Positions 21,191 through 33,774 of a stretch of 64,000 bases of DNA are shown in pieces. The notes under the pieces are model-generated. The model was not told the origin of the DNA. It did not search any database and was given only the letters and a program-made list of their open reading frames with translations. Source of the DNA: Odiellus spinosus (taxonomy: Eukaryota; Arthropoda; Arachnida; Opiliones; Phalangiidae); NCBI GenBank assembly GCA_963920705.1, contig OY987226.1, positions 14,758,501 through 14,822,500 on the forward strand. The letters run 5' to 3'. How positions within the stretch are numbered: position 1 is the first letter of the stretch; every line of letters starts with the position of its first letter. The translations under genes were made by a program, and so were the position numbers.

Positions 21191-23913
21191 TAATTAAACG
21201 AAATATAATTAGCTAGTTTTGATTATAATATTTTACCCTTCATCATCTCTCAAAAAAAAATTCAAACTAAAAAGTACTTTTGTCGCAAAGTCCGCCACCC
21301 TTATATATCGTATAAGCTTACAAAACAAAGGGCCTAGCTTTTTCCGTACAGCAAACTGAAGGTGGAACGAAAAACGTCCCACACTCTTGAAACCAGCCGT
21401 CTTTTTAAGCTTAGTCAGCTTGTCTTTTCTAAGAAAGGGTATTTCGCCTATATTTTTTGGACCTCTCTCTATCGCGATCTATCTCCTTTTTAGATGTTAC
21501 AATGGATGGGTTTCTAGAGGTTTTAAAGATTTAGGAGCACGTCTTATAGACCCTAAAAACCTCGAGTTCAAAGAATTGCAATAAAAAAAAAATTCAAAAA
21601 ATCTTCATTAAAATAGGCATCTACTAGAGGTCCGACCCTCCAAAGTTAAGGGTTTTATAGTGTTCTGATTGTCAATCTAAATGTGAAGATATCGCACTAG
21701 CATCCTCCCAGGATTATATGGGATCTTGCACTTTTTTTCCTTTGACTTAGAACTCCATAAAAAGTGATGACAATATAACTCCAGAGTTTAAAAGTTTCAA
21801 TGACTTTTAGAGATTATGTATAGATATATCAGTTCTGGATATTAAGACAGTGGATTACGTGAGAATATTTTAGCCTATGAACCTATAAAAAAAAAATCAG
21901 GTTTTATATTGAGTTATAATCTGGGAAGCAGACTAAACTTCCATTATAAAATAGCATTTTTGTAAAAAATATAGATTCATTACAAAGTTGTAATTTTGCA
22001 CATACTTTATATTTTTATCAATTATGACTCGTGAATAAATTAAAGAGTTTAGAATAACAAATTCTAAGATCTTTCACACAACTTGACATACAATGGGAAC
22101 TTCAAAAATAAGCAGAGCTTATGAAATTGGTTTAATTTTTATATAACTATTTTTACGAGGAAATTTCTTTAGATGTCTGAGCATTTCTATCTGCTATACA
22201 AGACAAGATTACCATTGGAGGCGCTTTAAGGAGGTACACGTTTCTAAGTTAACTCCTAGAGGTCAGATATAGTGCTCGGATTAAAACTAACCATAATTTA
22301 CCTAATCATTAATAGGATAATAATAATGACCCCAAAAAAATTAACATATCAGGCCAAGATAGCAAACCTTCCAAAAAACATGAAAATAGGGGATGCGTGG
22401 AAAAGACTAAAAAAGATAGGGAAGCAACGTGTTGTAGAGAGAAGAGACGCGAACTGTGTAAAAGCCGCGATGCTGAGGTGAATTAATCGACCATCAACTT
22501 ATCTAGCCCAGGGGGAGAGAGAGAAAAGAGATGGAACCAGAGAGGAAAGAGAGAGAGACGGGGTGGAAAAAGAACTGAGCTACTCATCCCTTCATCCACA
22601 GCATCCTGCTGGAGCATATATCCTTCTTGTAGTAGCTCTTTCTCCGAGTTAGGCTTAACACACCCTCCCCCCTCACGCTTAAGGGGTAAAGGGGAGCGAG
22701 GGGGTGAAAAAAGAATGGCGAGATAGATTCGAAAACGCGTCCACTTCAAGGATGAAGGGATGGATGCTGCGGGGCTGCAATGAGAAAAATCTCTTCTCCT
22801 TTTCGTAACCATTTTTCCACATTTTTTATTTTTTTTTTTTTATCTTTCTTCCTTTTCAGAGTTTTTTTTTTTTTTTTCCACCCCATCTTTTTAGCCAGCG
22901 GTTGAGTTCTTCTATAGTGTAGTCTAAGAAGAAGACTTGTTCGAATTTAAAGGGTGTTTTATAGTCCCCGCTTTGTAATGCTAATTACAAAGACGCCTCT
23001 ATTGTTAAGATCTAAACGCTTCCGTTAAATTCTGTTTTTATACCTACATTTGAAGTTTAAGATACAGGACTTATATACGTTTAAGATTAAATGTATATTA
23101 AGAGATAAGAAACAACTAGATGTTTTTTAATACATCTGATATTTTTTTAAAGGGATTGTGACAAGATAAAAGAAAGCAAAGATATTTAATTTGAATTTGG
23201 AAAGAATTTTTAACATATTTCTCTATCAGTTAACTGAATTATATTAAAATCTTCCGATCGATCATGGCATTTAATTTTATTTCAAAATAACTATATAATT
23301 TGATTAAAAGTAATTATAATAGAGTAACTTATTAGTTAAGAAATCAATTTAAAATAACTTAATTTTAACTACGTATCAAATTTTTATTTTTTCACATTCG
23401 TAAACGAATTAAATCTAAATTTAATTCAAAATTGTATCATTCTAATATTAAATTAAAAAGTACGCCCAGATATAATTAAGGTATTTATTAATAATAAAAT
23501 TTGAATTAAATTTTTATCTCTATGCATAATTTTATTTGATTTAAAAACTAAAACTGACATCTCGTCTCATTTCAGTGTTTTTCTATCTTCTTGGTTCTCA
23601 GGTATAATTAATTAGTCTTTGGAGATACCCAAATAAGACAAATTAGACTACTTTAAATTTAATAAGAACAAATCCGAATAAAAAAATATACGAAAAGAAA
23701 AAACGGTGAAGAAAATGGAGAAAAGTTAAGTTTTCTTAGTGTATAAGATGTTGAGAAAAGTAGAAAGAAATGAGAAGAAAATGGGAAGCCTACGGGTACA
23801 CGATCTCACGAAGGAAAAGAGTTACTATAGTGGAGTTCAGCTCACGCAGCATTTAAAATGTAGCCGTCAGAAGCAATCCAAGATTGCAACGACCAAAGAA
23901 ACCAAGCCTTTTT
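21191..23913. other. Non-coding with a purine/pyrimidine-rich patch
   Basis: Between 22490 and 22890 there is a GA-rich then T-rich tract with the inverted pair CATCCCTTCATCC (22585) / GGATGAAGGGATG (22750). A TTTTTAAAGGGATTGTG end-like motif lies at about 23150. Plus frames at 22272-22481 and 23739-23942 resemble nothing known. Confidence 0.45.
22585..22762. repeat. Inverted repeat, 13 bp arms, 152 bp spacer
   Basis: CATCCCTTCATCC at 22585-22597 and its exact inverse at 22750-22762. The spacer is GC-richer than its surroundings (CCCTCCCCCCTCACGC). Confidence 0.6.
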
Positions 23914-24288
23914 TTAAAGGGAGAATTCAACCAGAGAAGTAATTTTCTATCGATTCCTTTTCGTTTATAAAATACAAACAAATACGCAACTAGAAATAAA
24001 TTTTTAACTTACACGCTGAAAGTAGGCTTAGCAGTGATTCATGGAGAGTTTGTTATTTCGTCTCGACGAATCACGCGCTTTATCCCCACAGTAACAGTTG
24101 TCGTAATAGGGCGCGCTTTTACCTCGTTGGCCAAAGACTCGTTATCGGCGAGATATCAAAACTCCCCATGGATCCCTGTTAAGCCTACTTTCCGAGAAAG
24201 TTAAAAATTGATTTCTTGCATAAAGAGTGAATTAGATCCACTGAAAAGATAAGGAAACGACGATTGTGGGGTTGCATTCTCCCTTTAA
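23914..24288. mobile_element. TTAA foldback MITE, copy 4 (complete, variant core)
   Basis: A 375 bp unit bounded by TTAAAGGGAGAATTCAACC and GGTTGCATTCTCCCTTTAA. Arms contain GAAAGTAGGCTTAGCAG and CTGTTAAGCCTACTTTC. The GC-rich core (CGCGCTTTATCCCC, GGGCGCGCTTTTACC, GGCGAGATATCAAAACTCC) belongs to the same subfamily as copies 2 and 5. Best copy for a consensus of this subfamily. Confidence 0.9.
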
Positions 24289-27200
24289 GAAATGTCTAGC
24301 TATATAGATTCGTTGGCGTTGAATTTTCCGATTGTCTATCACATGGAACGAACGGGGAAAAATTTCCACCGTCGGCGACTAGAAGGTATAACAGGATTTT
24401 GGTCATTTCGAATATCCGAAGCTAAAAAAATGGAAAATTTTATCTTGGCTCTCTGGAAGTATATAAGAAAAAAAGGGGGGTGGGAGGGGTCTTCTCTTTT
24501 TAAAGCCCGGGGGCTGACTCTTAAGAATTTCGGGTTTAAGGATGGATGCGAGACCAAAGTATCCAGACGTCGTATAGCACATTCTGCAAGGGCATATACT
24601 GGGATTTTTAATCTTTTCTTTTTTGAATTTCCTACGCTATACGATAAGGCGACACTCTGTATTTCATTTCAATTCCAGAACTAAGTATCTTGAGCATAAC
24701 TTTTTTTTAAATAAAATTTTATGATTTAAAACGCGTGCTATACTAGTTTAATTAATAAATTCTTACTGCGTAATTAGTTTTAACACAAGATGAGTCTAGT
24801 GTAAAATAATACGTGTAATCCTATTCTGACAATCGAATTTTTACATCCTCTAGACAACTATTTTCCCCAACCAACTAGAACTATAACTAACAAATTAATA
24901 CAAAATTTAAAAGTTGGCAAACTAAATGAACCAACTTCTAAAAGCTGGAAAATCAAATTACTGATCCAAAGGTTTCCCAACTAACAGGATAATTAAATAA
25001 TCCAATTTTCAACCAATTAAAGCTGTATAAATATAAATAATTCAATTTCTTCAAGCAACTACTAGTTGAAGAGAATTGTTTGAAATCAATGAACTGATTG
25101 TACAAATTTGAATTTTTGTACAAACCTCTCAAGCTTGTACGTAGATCAAACTCGTAGTTAGTTGAATAAACTTTTCAACTACTACACCCCACCCCCTAAA
25201 AAAATTAAAATTAAATAAATTTCGCTTCATATTAAGATACTACAAATTTTCTCCAAGGTTCCAACTTGTAAGGGTTGCCGCTTTGCCTAACACTGAACCC
25301 TTAACAAGTTACGACGTATAGGAAAAGAATAATAAAAAGAACACAGAAATGGTAGAAAAGAAGGAAAAGAAAAAATGAACAAGCCAAAAGATGAGAATAA
25401 AATGGATTTCCAAACGAAGAACTCTAAATCAGCCCCGAGCGAGAATTTCACTGCTACTTTTCCGCAACGCGTTTTTCCACTCTTTTTCTCCATCCATATA
25501 GCGTTAATATTAACGGAAATAGATAGAATGGAAATATCTTAGGGGAAGGAAGAGTAACACCGGAAGGATGGAGCCTAGAAATTCATCCCTTGAGACTAAC
25601 ATTTCTTTATACTAAACTTACATGAGCGAATAAGAATTGTGGAAGTAGCGAACCCTTGGCGTTATTATTCGTGATAAATCGGCGAATATTTATTAGCTCT
25701 TCCCATCCAAAGATAAAGTCACAGTCAGTTTGCAGTAAGTAAAAGCCTATAAGTTCCCTCTATCACTAATATAAACATTGAATAGTTTATATACACACAT
25801 CAAGCTTGAACCTATACTGACAATCAAAAGCGACCACAGATGATATTTCTGCGGCACCGCTTGTGTCTTTTCGCTATAAACTAAATCTCAAAGAATAATA
25901 AAAGGTTATTTTATTTTTCCTTTTTTCTTTCTTTGCTTCTTTTACAATGTTCAAACGTTTTCTGAAAAACTTTTTCACCTTTAAACGATTTTACGCGTTT
26001 TCTCTTCAACAGTTCGACCCTCCGAACGAAACGACTGACATTTTTTTTTTTTTTTTTTTTTCTATCAACATCCTATCAGAAATGCGAAAGAAATAAAAAA
26101 TGGTATCGTTACGAGATGGCGTGGTTTGGGAACTAAAACGTTTCCCGACAAAACTGTTAAATTATCTAAACTTTTCTCGGTTAACTTTTGGGACGCGAAA
26201 CAAAAACAGATTGATACTGGAGTTGAAATTGGGGTTAAATATTGGTATGAACCCAAATGTGTATAGAAGGAAATTGTTCGCTATTGGAAGGTTCTAAAAA
26301 AGGTTAAGAGGTCTCACGTTTTGTTGTTAAATTATTAATTTGAAAACGCACTGAAGACAGATTTGAAGTACAGATCATTTTAGCCCACCATTTCCCGAAA
26401 CAAACTATACCTTTGGATACTGAAAGAATACTAACAGTGTTTCTGTCTATTCGTGCCTATTTGGTACTAGAAAATAAATTCGTTTCACCTGAAAAAATAA
26501 TTTAAAATTTAAGTTCAAAATCGTAAATTAATATTTAAATGCAGATTGATTTTGAAACCTCAAAATTTCAGCCAAATTCCAAATCCAACTAAATACTACT
26601 TTCTTCATCTCCATTTAAAAATTCTCCTTGGCGAAAAAGTTGTATAATAAAATATTAGTTTTTTTTACCAGTCGACTGAACTTTTATCTTTCAACTCCGG
26701 ACAACGTGAAGTCGTTTCACATTTGGAGCGCGCGTGAAGGGAAAAGCGCGGGAAAAATACATGGAACGAGAGAAGTTTAAAACATATAAATAAAAGTTTT
26801 ATCTTTATCAGTCTCCGTATAGTTTAATAGTCCGAGAGGACCGTAAGGTTTCAGGGGAATGACAATTTTTCCAAATCGGGTTGCCGAAGGGGGGGGGGGG
26901 GTGAAGTTAAGCGCGCCATAAAAGAGTGCTAGAGACACCAAAACTCGGTAATTTCCTGACATATTATCGACAGGGGTATGCTGGAAACGGGAGAGTGCCA
27001 ACCAGGGACATCAAGATAGAAATACAAACAACAGAGAAAGCATACTAGGCTATAAAGGATGCCTATATAACGCTAACGCTAAGCCTAACGGCCATAGAGT
27101 TCTTCTTGTACAAACAAAAGTACAGTCAAGGCTTAGGGCCATATACTGAAACCTCATTTCATATAGTAGCTTTAGTATAGTTAAATAATAGATACTGTAT

Positions 27201-28106
27201 ACCCTAGTACACGCAATTTAAAAACACGGTCAATATTTACAAGATCCATGTATTAAACGGAAGGTGACATGATTTCGCAGGAAATATATCGAACAATAAT
27301 CTTGATTTTAATCTTATAATATAGTTTAAATTTTCATAGACAACTTTCATTGCGTTAATCGCAAAATAAATTATTTTAATTTATTTTAATATTATGAGTG
27401 GTTAAAATTTCACCATGTTATCTGTTTAAAGGTGGTATAAATGTTTTCAAATTAGGCTTAGCGTAGATGAAACATTAACATACTTCCATAACGGTGATTA
27501 TTTTTTACCTTTCATAAGAAAGCTATACATTATTTTTAACTTTTTAAACATTAAAATTTATCGCAGATTTAATTTTAAAAATATTTTAAACAGTTTAAAA
27601 ATAGATTGACCCGAATAATTAAGGTATCGATATTGTAGCATAATTAGGGATCCACTAGATTAAATGGTTTACATTAATTTTTAATCTTCTAAAAACAGCA
27701 AAACAAATATTCTAGACCTAATTGCCCTTTCAGCATCCCTTGAAAATACGGTTATATATAAATATATGGTACAGCCGAAAAGCCATCATTCTCGGGGCAT
27801 CACGTCGCTAGGAGCGGAGTAAGAGTATAGAAAAGAGGAGGTGGAGGAAATATCCGAATCGTTGGTCCATAAATATCAAAACTATGGGAGAGCTCGATAT
27901 ATAATATATTCTTCCTTACGCCGTTCGGTTCACACGCGCATATTCCAATACCTACACTATAGACATATAGGAAGGAAACTTCAGACTACGGACCATATAC
28001 AAACCCCAAAATAAAAATGGGGAAATGAGACAATGGGGAAAAGAGTTTCTATTACGACTTGGACCACTGTAGAAATATTAATTCAATCAAAGGCTACGGA
28101 CTAGAG
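24289..28106. other. Non-coding; one long but unsupported open frame
   Basis: A 130-codon plus frame (24292-24684) begins immediately after the MITE. It has no recognisable domain, and such a length is expected by chance once or twice in this much AT-rich DNA. Degenerate CCAACT-rich repeats lie at about 24860-25170. A G13 run is at 26889-26901, and an E2F-like GCGCGGGAAAAA at about 26747. A 38-nt segment before CA|GTAAGT at 25734 is open in two frames, but its acceptor is poor. Confidence 0.45.
26889..26901 (+). repeat. G13 homopolymer
   Basis: Thirteen consecutive G, rare in so AT-rich a window. On the minus strand it encodes a run of prolines in a 61-74 codon frame that has no other support. 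Confidence 0.9.
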
Positions 28107-28874
28107 TTAAAATGGAGAATGCAGCTCCGAAAACAAATGATTTTCTATCGATTATTTAGAGTTTAAATAGACCTAATCCACATTTAAATCACCAGCCTAC
28201 GGTCAATGAGCAAAAGCACACGCTTCTCGAATAAGGGGTCAGAGACTGGTTAACGACGAGATATCAAATTTATCATGGATCCACCATAAAGTGATACTAG
28301 ACTGTTATAACAAGTTATTTTTTAACTAATTGGACAGTTAAAATATGTGTGAAAAACGTATCAAAACAAATAGAAGTTTCGTGGTAAATTACAGGCTATT
28401 ATCAAAGTCGCAAACTGGACTCACTAAGCCTAAATCCGTTTTGAAGAAGTAGAATGTAAAAATTTGAGGAAAAATCGTACTAAAATGGCGCGTGAACCAA
28501 TTTAACTCCAAAGCCCGCGCTTTTTAACAAATATCTATTTCGGTTCAGGAGCCATTTCAAAGACGATCTCCCATTGGCATCAACAATAAAAATCAGAAAT
28601 TTCTATAGAGTTTAAATTAGAAATTTCAATAATTAAACAAGACTTTAGCGAGTTTTGATAATGTTTTAGGCATGTTTTCACAATCTATGTCGAATAAAAA
28701 TAACTCGTTTCAAGAGCCAAATAGGTCTATCCCTGTAAGTCCACTTTCAAAGCAAGTTAAAAATGATTTCTATTTGAATATTCGTTTGGAATTTTGTTTT
28801 ACTAATAGATAAGGTTTACTTAAACGATATAAAAATATAAGATCCCTAGTTTATCGGGTTCCATTCTCCCTTAA
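28107..28874. mobile_element. TTAA foldback MITE, copy 5, split by an insert
   Basis: Left end TTAAAATGGAGAATGCAG and right end GGTTCCATTCTCCCTTAA bound 768 bp, about twice the length of copy 4. The left part runs to CGACGAGATATCAAA and CATGGATCC (28274-28282). The right part resumes at ATCCCTGTAAGTCCACTTTC (from 28729), where copy 4 reads ATCCCTGTTAAGCCTACTTTC without interruption. About 450 bp is therefore inserted at the GGATCC junction. Confidence 0.75.
28283..28732. mobile_element. ~450 bp insert inside MITE copy 5
   Basis: Sequence present in copy 5 and absent at the same point of copy 4. ATCC flanks both sides and could be a 4 bp duplication. The insert has no long frame, contains GGCGCGTGAACC and AGCCCGCGCTTTTT, and no clear terminal inverted repeats were found. 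Nature unknown. Confidence 0.5.
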
Positions 28875-29135
28875 AATATGTTGTCATGTTATATTCATCG
28901 ATTTCGAAACAAAAGAATAGAAAGGTGGAAAGAATGTAGATTAAACCTACTATTTATCTCTTTCTCCCCGCCTTATACCGCATTGTTTTTTTACAAAAAT
29001 TAATTTATAACATTGATGCATTCAGTTTATTTCCATGTACAAAATATCGAATCAGAATCATTTTCAGTATTCAACATCCATAGTAAGAAAGTTAAATTTG
29101 TTTCTATCTCAAATATATCAACCTACTTTTATCGA

Positions 29136-29168
29136 ATGAGATTGAACACTGTGTATAAATCCGCGTTA
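29136..29168 (-). repeat. Dispersed GCGGATTAATA repeat, copy 6
   Basis: ATGAGATTGAACACTGTG, then TATAAATCCGCGTTAG; the inverse aligns to GCGGATTTATACACAGTG. Confidence 0.5.
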
Positions 29169-29644
29169 GTTTCAGCTTGATATCGAATTAATATTAACAA
29201 TTTCGTATTACGCGGGATTTGATTAGAGTTAAAGGCTTAACGCGAAGAATTCCAATTCATATTTGTTTACTACATTTCGCTACTTCCCCTAACATAACTA
29301 AAATGCGTTTTCTACCTGGGACGTAGAAGTTTATTTCACATTTAAGTTTGCAGCGCACGCAAAGCGAAGCTTCCTTCAATATTTAAGTAAAGAAACCCGT
29401 AAAGAGATAGCTAGTATTTTAACTTATACAGCGCTGACAAATAAAAGTGGAATGGACGATAGAATGCGTTGGAATGACGGAGGACTAGGAGTTTTGACTA
29501 AAGGAAACTAGTGATGCGAAAATCGTGGGGGTTGCGGGTGTAGTGGTGGGTTCCACACGACGGAGATAGCGAGGTTGAATCGGGCACGCGGGCAGTTTAG
29601 ATTTACGATGCGGGCATTTATTTACATAAGCCCCGGGTAATATT

Positions 29645-29673
29645 TGGGGTGATGGGAGGAGGAGGGGGGGGGT
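29645..29673 (+). other. G-quadruplex-prone G-rich tract
   Basis: GGGGTGATGGGAGGAGGAGG followed by seven more G gives at least four G runs within 30 bases. The surrounding 29500-29700 is GC-rich (GGGCACGCGGGCAG). Folding is inferred. Confidence 0.4.
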
Positions 29674-30969
29674 CGAGGAGTCCCAGCTATTTCCGGAATG
29701 TCAAAATAAGAGAAAGTATTTAAAGCGTATTAAGCTACGGTTGCCTTTCCGCTCTATGTTAGGTTTAGTTAGAGAAATATGGAAGCACAGTTTTCTAAGT
29801 GTCGCAAACTACGGTTGACGAACTGACTCGTAGTTTCAGACTAAAGCAAAAGGATTCGTTCGTGTTGGAAATGATAATTGATGGAATAGGTTTTCTAATA
29901 TATTGTAAAGGATAACCGCAACAAAACTGTTTTAAAATTGAAATATTATCTTAAATCGTGTTTTTCTGAACTATTTTTATCCCGTATGAAGAGTATATTA
30001 ATTTAATTAATATTGAAATCGCCAAATTATCTCCAAAGAAATGGTTTTGAAGTCCCAATATCTCTCGAAAATTCGTAAATTCCTTACATGAAAATAGCAA
30101 AAGTTCGACCCACTTATAGCTTCCGCTTGCCTAAAACTCGATTTTATTAAATAGTATTAATTATTATTATCATCATTTACTGCACAACTTAAAATGTTAC
30201 GCATTGATTTATGAAGTTAATTGCTAATTTTAATTTAGACCTGAATATAATTAAAATTAAACAATATTTCCAGGTAGTCCAATGAATTTTCACATTTATA
30301 TTCAAGGGCCCACAATGTAACCATTTTTATTCTCCAGATGCGCTGGAACTAAGCTGAATTTACCACTCATCAATGCAAACTTACTCGAAAAATATGAATT
30401 TTCCAACAATTTAATTTATGGTTATTATCAAGTAATAATAAATAAACTACTAAAATATTCAATGTCAAATTAAAATTAATTAAAATATCTACATTTCACA
30501 ATATTTAAATAATATTTAAATTATTTAAATTATTTAAATTTATTTTCGCCCCTTCCCGCTTATTCACACTTATCACGCGAATATTCAATTTTTAAAATAC
30601 TCCTATACTTTCCAAACGGTACGTATGCCCTTATGTGTCCTTTAGAAAAGGCAGCATAGAGTTTCCAGAGGATTGAGGAATGAATTTTGGTAGGGGAATA
30701 GCGATTTGTGAGCGCGCTTAAAACTGTTTAATTTATTTGACTAACTTCGCGGGGGTTTGCGAGGCGTTAGAATCGGGTAAATATTATCTTTTAATTATAA
30801 ATAGGGTATCGCGAAAACCGGTTAATATCGCCATCCAAAACTCCCGGTCCCATTCACATTTAAAACGATACTTGGGGTGTATAAATTTTTAACGAGCTAA
30901 TTTTTGTTTAGAAAATTTAAATTTATCTTATCCGACTTTATACGGCGAAAAGTAACTGTATAAGTTAAA

Positions 30970-31020
30970 GCGCATTAATACAATATAGTAAACCTCATAT
31001 AGGTTAAAGTAGTATCGAGT
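30970..31020 (+). repeat. Dispersed GCGGATTAATA repeat, copy 7
   Basis: GCGCATTAATACAATATAG, then TAAACCTCATATAGG and AAAGTAGTATCG, matching the 1205 and 18142 copies beyond the core. Confidence 0.55.
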
Positions 31021-32377
31021 AAATAAGGGGTCTCGAGATAAAAATAAAATAAAGACTGAAATAGGGAAGGGAAGTTCAAATTCATTGGAAAGCTATTTAA
31101 TCTCTTTTCTTCGCTGGGAACTCTGGGAAGTGGGCTTCTCATCTTTTATTTTTTTCCCGCCTTTTTTCGAGAGCGCGGGAGATAGAGCATGCTCTTCTAA
31201 GAGCGCGCTTTCGGCTCCATCTTCAATCTCTTAACGTCTTTCTTCCTTAGATTCGCGCCGATTTTTTCAAGTGGTTATCCGGTAGTCTTCAGATATTTTA
31301 TCCCTTACTTTTCCGGGGTTTAGTTCGCATTTACGATATTATTAATTTAAGATTAAATTTTAAATTAAGTAATTAAAGTAGTTTTTAATACTATAATAAA
31401 CCCCGTATTAAAAATTTTATTTCTCAGGGTTGACGCGTTTTAAAGAAATTTCACTATTGAAATGCCAAAAACATTTTTAATAAAGACACCCTACAGGGGC
31501 AGAGAATCTAATGCTATTACTACCAGCGCCTGTAGAAGTGTTTTAACTGCCGAACAACTGTGTCCAGGGAAACGACCGGACTAAAATCGAGGGAACTGAC
31601 AGTACGCGCTAAACTAAGCTACCTAACTCTAGATGTTAATACATCTACTATTGACAGAAATATAATATTTTAGTTTATCAATCCAGATTTGAAAATCCAC
31701 AATGAGAAATTTATAAAATTTAATTTAACTCCATGCAATTTCAAGTTCATTAACTCCAAACTAATTTTCAAAGGAGAGAAAATAAAGTCTGTAAAAAGCT
31801 TTTTTCAAACATATTTAGATTAAAAACCTAAGGAACTGTAGAATAATTTAGAATCGATGTTTACGTCTAAAGTAAAATAAAAAAAAAATACCCCTATATA
31901 CAAAACTAATGAAACCTTTTTTTAAAACTCTTTGTAGTCGTGTTTAACTATTGGGAAAAAAATAACTTTTGTATGGAATTCTTTCGAATAATTTCGACGT
32001 TAAAGAAACTTCATATATTGTCACAATGCAAAGTCGAAAAAAAAATGGACAGACTAACATACAATTCATTCAGCTTCCATTAGTTATCGTTAAAGTAAAG
32101 CTACATAGAAGGTTTGTAGGTGGGTAACTTTATCAATATATACCAGCCTCTCCCCGTATTTCTTCTCTCCCTAACATTCCTCCGTTATTTCCTTAAAGTT
32201 TAACAAACTGTACATATATTGTAGGTATTATAATGGGTTTTATATACGTAAAAGTGATGTAGTACGTAAAAAGCTAGACTTCATTTATTTCCATTTCTTA
32301 GACAAAGATGGTAGCCTATAGTTTCGCGAGTAGTGAATTCTATATAACACTACAAAAATGTTTAACAAAGAAACTCG

Positions 32378-32402
32378 AAAAAAAAAAAAAAAAAAAAAAA
32401 AA
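32378..32402 (+). repeat. Poly(A) run, 25 bases
   Basis: Uninterrupted A25 after ACTCG, no clear element attached. Confidence 0.85.
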
Positions 32403-32814
32403 GCAGCACTGAAATTCATAGTTTATCCATAGTTAAAAACTGAATAGAGAAAAATGTACTTTCAAGAAGTTCAAAACATTACCTAACCATTTTCTCTCCC
32501 TTCCCCTATCATGTTTTTATTCGTATTTTCTTGTTAAGGGATACATATTCTTGTTACAAGATAAGAAAGGATCAAAATTTCAATTGGAAAATGAGTTTAT
32601 TTGTAAAGAATTTGGTTCCTTTTAAGGTCGGAACTAAAAATAGGGAAAACTCGACCGGAATAAGTAATATAAAAAATACCAGTATAGATAATACTTTGGA
32701 GGAAAAAAATAGCGAGAATGCAGAGTTTCGTTTCAATAAATTCCGATTTGGTCATATTGAAGCGAACGGAATTTACCGGCCATCATCCAATCGATGGTTG
32801 CGCCATCTACTCTA

Positions 32815-33355
32815 AAGGCTTGTTCACACTATTCACTTCGAAACCCGTTTACAAACAAGATTAGTGAAGTTTTCTGAATTGTTTATAAATTAAAATATCA
32901 TTATAAGTATCGGAGATACAGGAGTTAGATTTATGACATTTTAGAAAGAGTACGTAAAGATTAAAGGAAATCTTGGAGCTAAAAATATAACAGCTTTGAA
33001 TTTATTTTCGAAAACAACGTGCCAAAAAAACCTAATCGAGAATTTTTAGACTTTTTTTGATGTTTAAATTAATTTCTAAAGTTTGGTAATGTTATGCCAT
33101 TACAAGCGCTGTTAAGGGCTGAAGTAATATGATTGGTCCAAATTTAAATTTACTTTTAATAAAATTTTGCCAAACTTTAGAAATTAATTTAACACCTAAA
33201 ACGTGTCTAATAATTGTTTGAAAATTATCGAATACCTTTTTGGCACGGTGATTCCGAAAATAAATATTTTCTTGGTCTAGTTAAACATCAAAAGTTTTCA
33301 ATTCAACCTTTCAAAACGGATAAAAACTAACATTTTTTAAGTGTGAACAAGCCTT
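32815..33355. mobile_element. 541 bp palindromic MITE, AAGGCTTGTTCACACT ends
   Basis: Terminal repeats AAGGCTTGTTCACACT (32815) and AGTGTGAACAAGCCTT (33340-33355) are exact inverses. Further in, ATTTTCGAAAACAACGTGCC pairs with GGCACGGTGATTCCGAAAAT, and AAATTAATTTCTAAAGTTTG with CAAACTTTAGAAATTAATTT. The whole element is therefore one long imperfect palindrome around GCATTACAAGCGCTG. No transposase is present; it is non-autonomous. Its core recurs inverted at 57490-57720, and a possible end fragment at 5385. The superfamily cannot be named, as no unambiguous target duplication was seen. Confidence 0.85.
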
Positions 33356-33408
33356 ATACAGTATGCACAGTAGCTGCAACAACAACCACCAGGATATCGA
33401 GCCAACAG

Positions 33409-33416
<8 letters not shown>

Positions 33417-33438
<22 letters not shown>
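33417..33438. repeat. (AT)n microsatellite
   Basis: Eleven uninterrupted AT units, adjoining a short A run. Confidence 0.9.
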
Positions 33439-33439
<1 letters not shown>

Positions 33440-33774
33440 GAGGTACGCCAAAAGTTTCGGGCTTTCGACTATTGAATCGTTATATACAAGAAAAAACAAT
33501 TTTTCTATAACTAAACTTACACCCTTCGAAAGTATCTAAATTGCCATACAAAAATTCGATTTTACAATAATAATTTTGATCCATTCTATGATTTTAACGA
33601 AGAATATAGTAAATTTAACTCGGAGATGTTCGCGAAGATATGTAGGGGGTAAGTATTCAGAGATTTGCTTACTACAGATCGTAAAAATCAATCTATCCAG
33701 TTTTGCTACCACTATTTTACGAACGTAGGATTGTAGAGATGTGTTTTATGTTTTCCAAATACATTTGAGGAAAG

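Larger units (their letters stand above)
28875..32814. other. Non-coding with GC-rich islands
   Basis: Holds dispersed-motif copies at 29136 (minus) and 30970 (plus), a G-rich tract at 29645-29673, and a CpG-rich patch at 31150-31320. In that patch CTTTCTTCCTTAG could act as an acceptor at 31250, but two downstream frames are open and no product is recognisable. A25 lies at 32378-32402. The plus frame at 32531-32815 is AT-driven and stops just before the 32815 element. Confidence 0.45.

Noticed and set aside
24292-24684. 130-codon plus-strand open frame next to a MITE
   Set aside because: No domain, signal or splice context recognised. One or two frames this long are expected by chance in 64 kb at this composition.
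26777-27001. Small minus protein with hydrophobic N terminus (MSGNYRVLVSLALFYG)
   Set aside because: Depends on a G13 homopolymer for its frame and has no promoter, splice or homology support.
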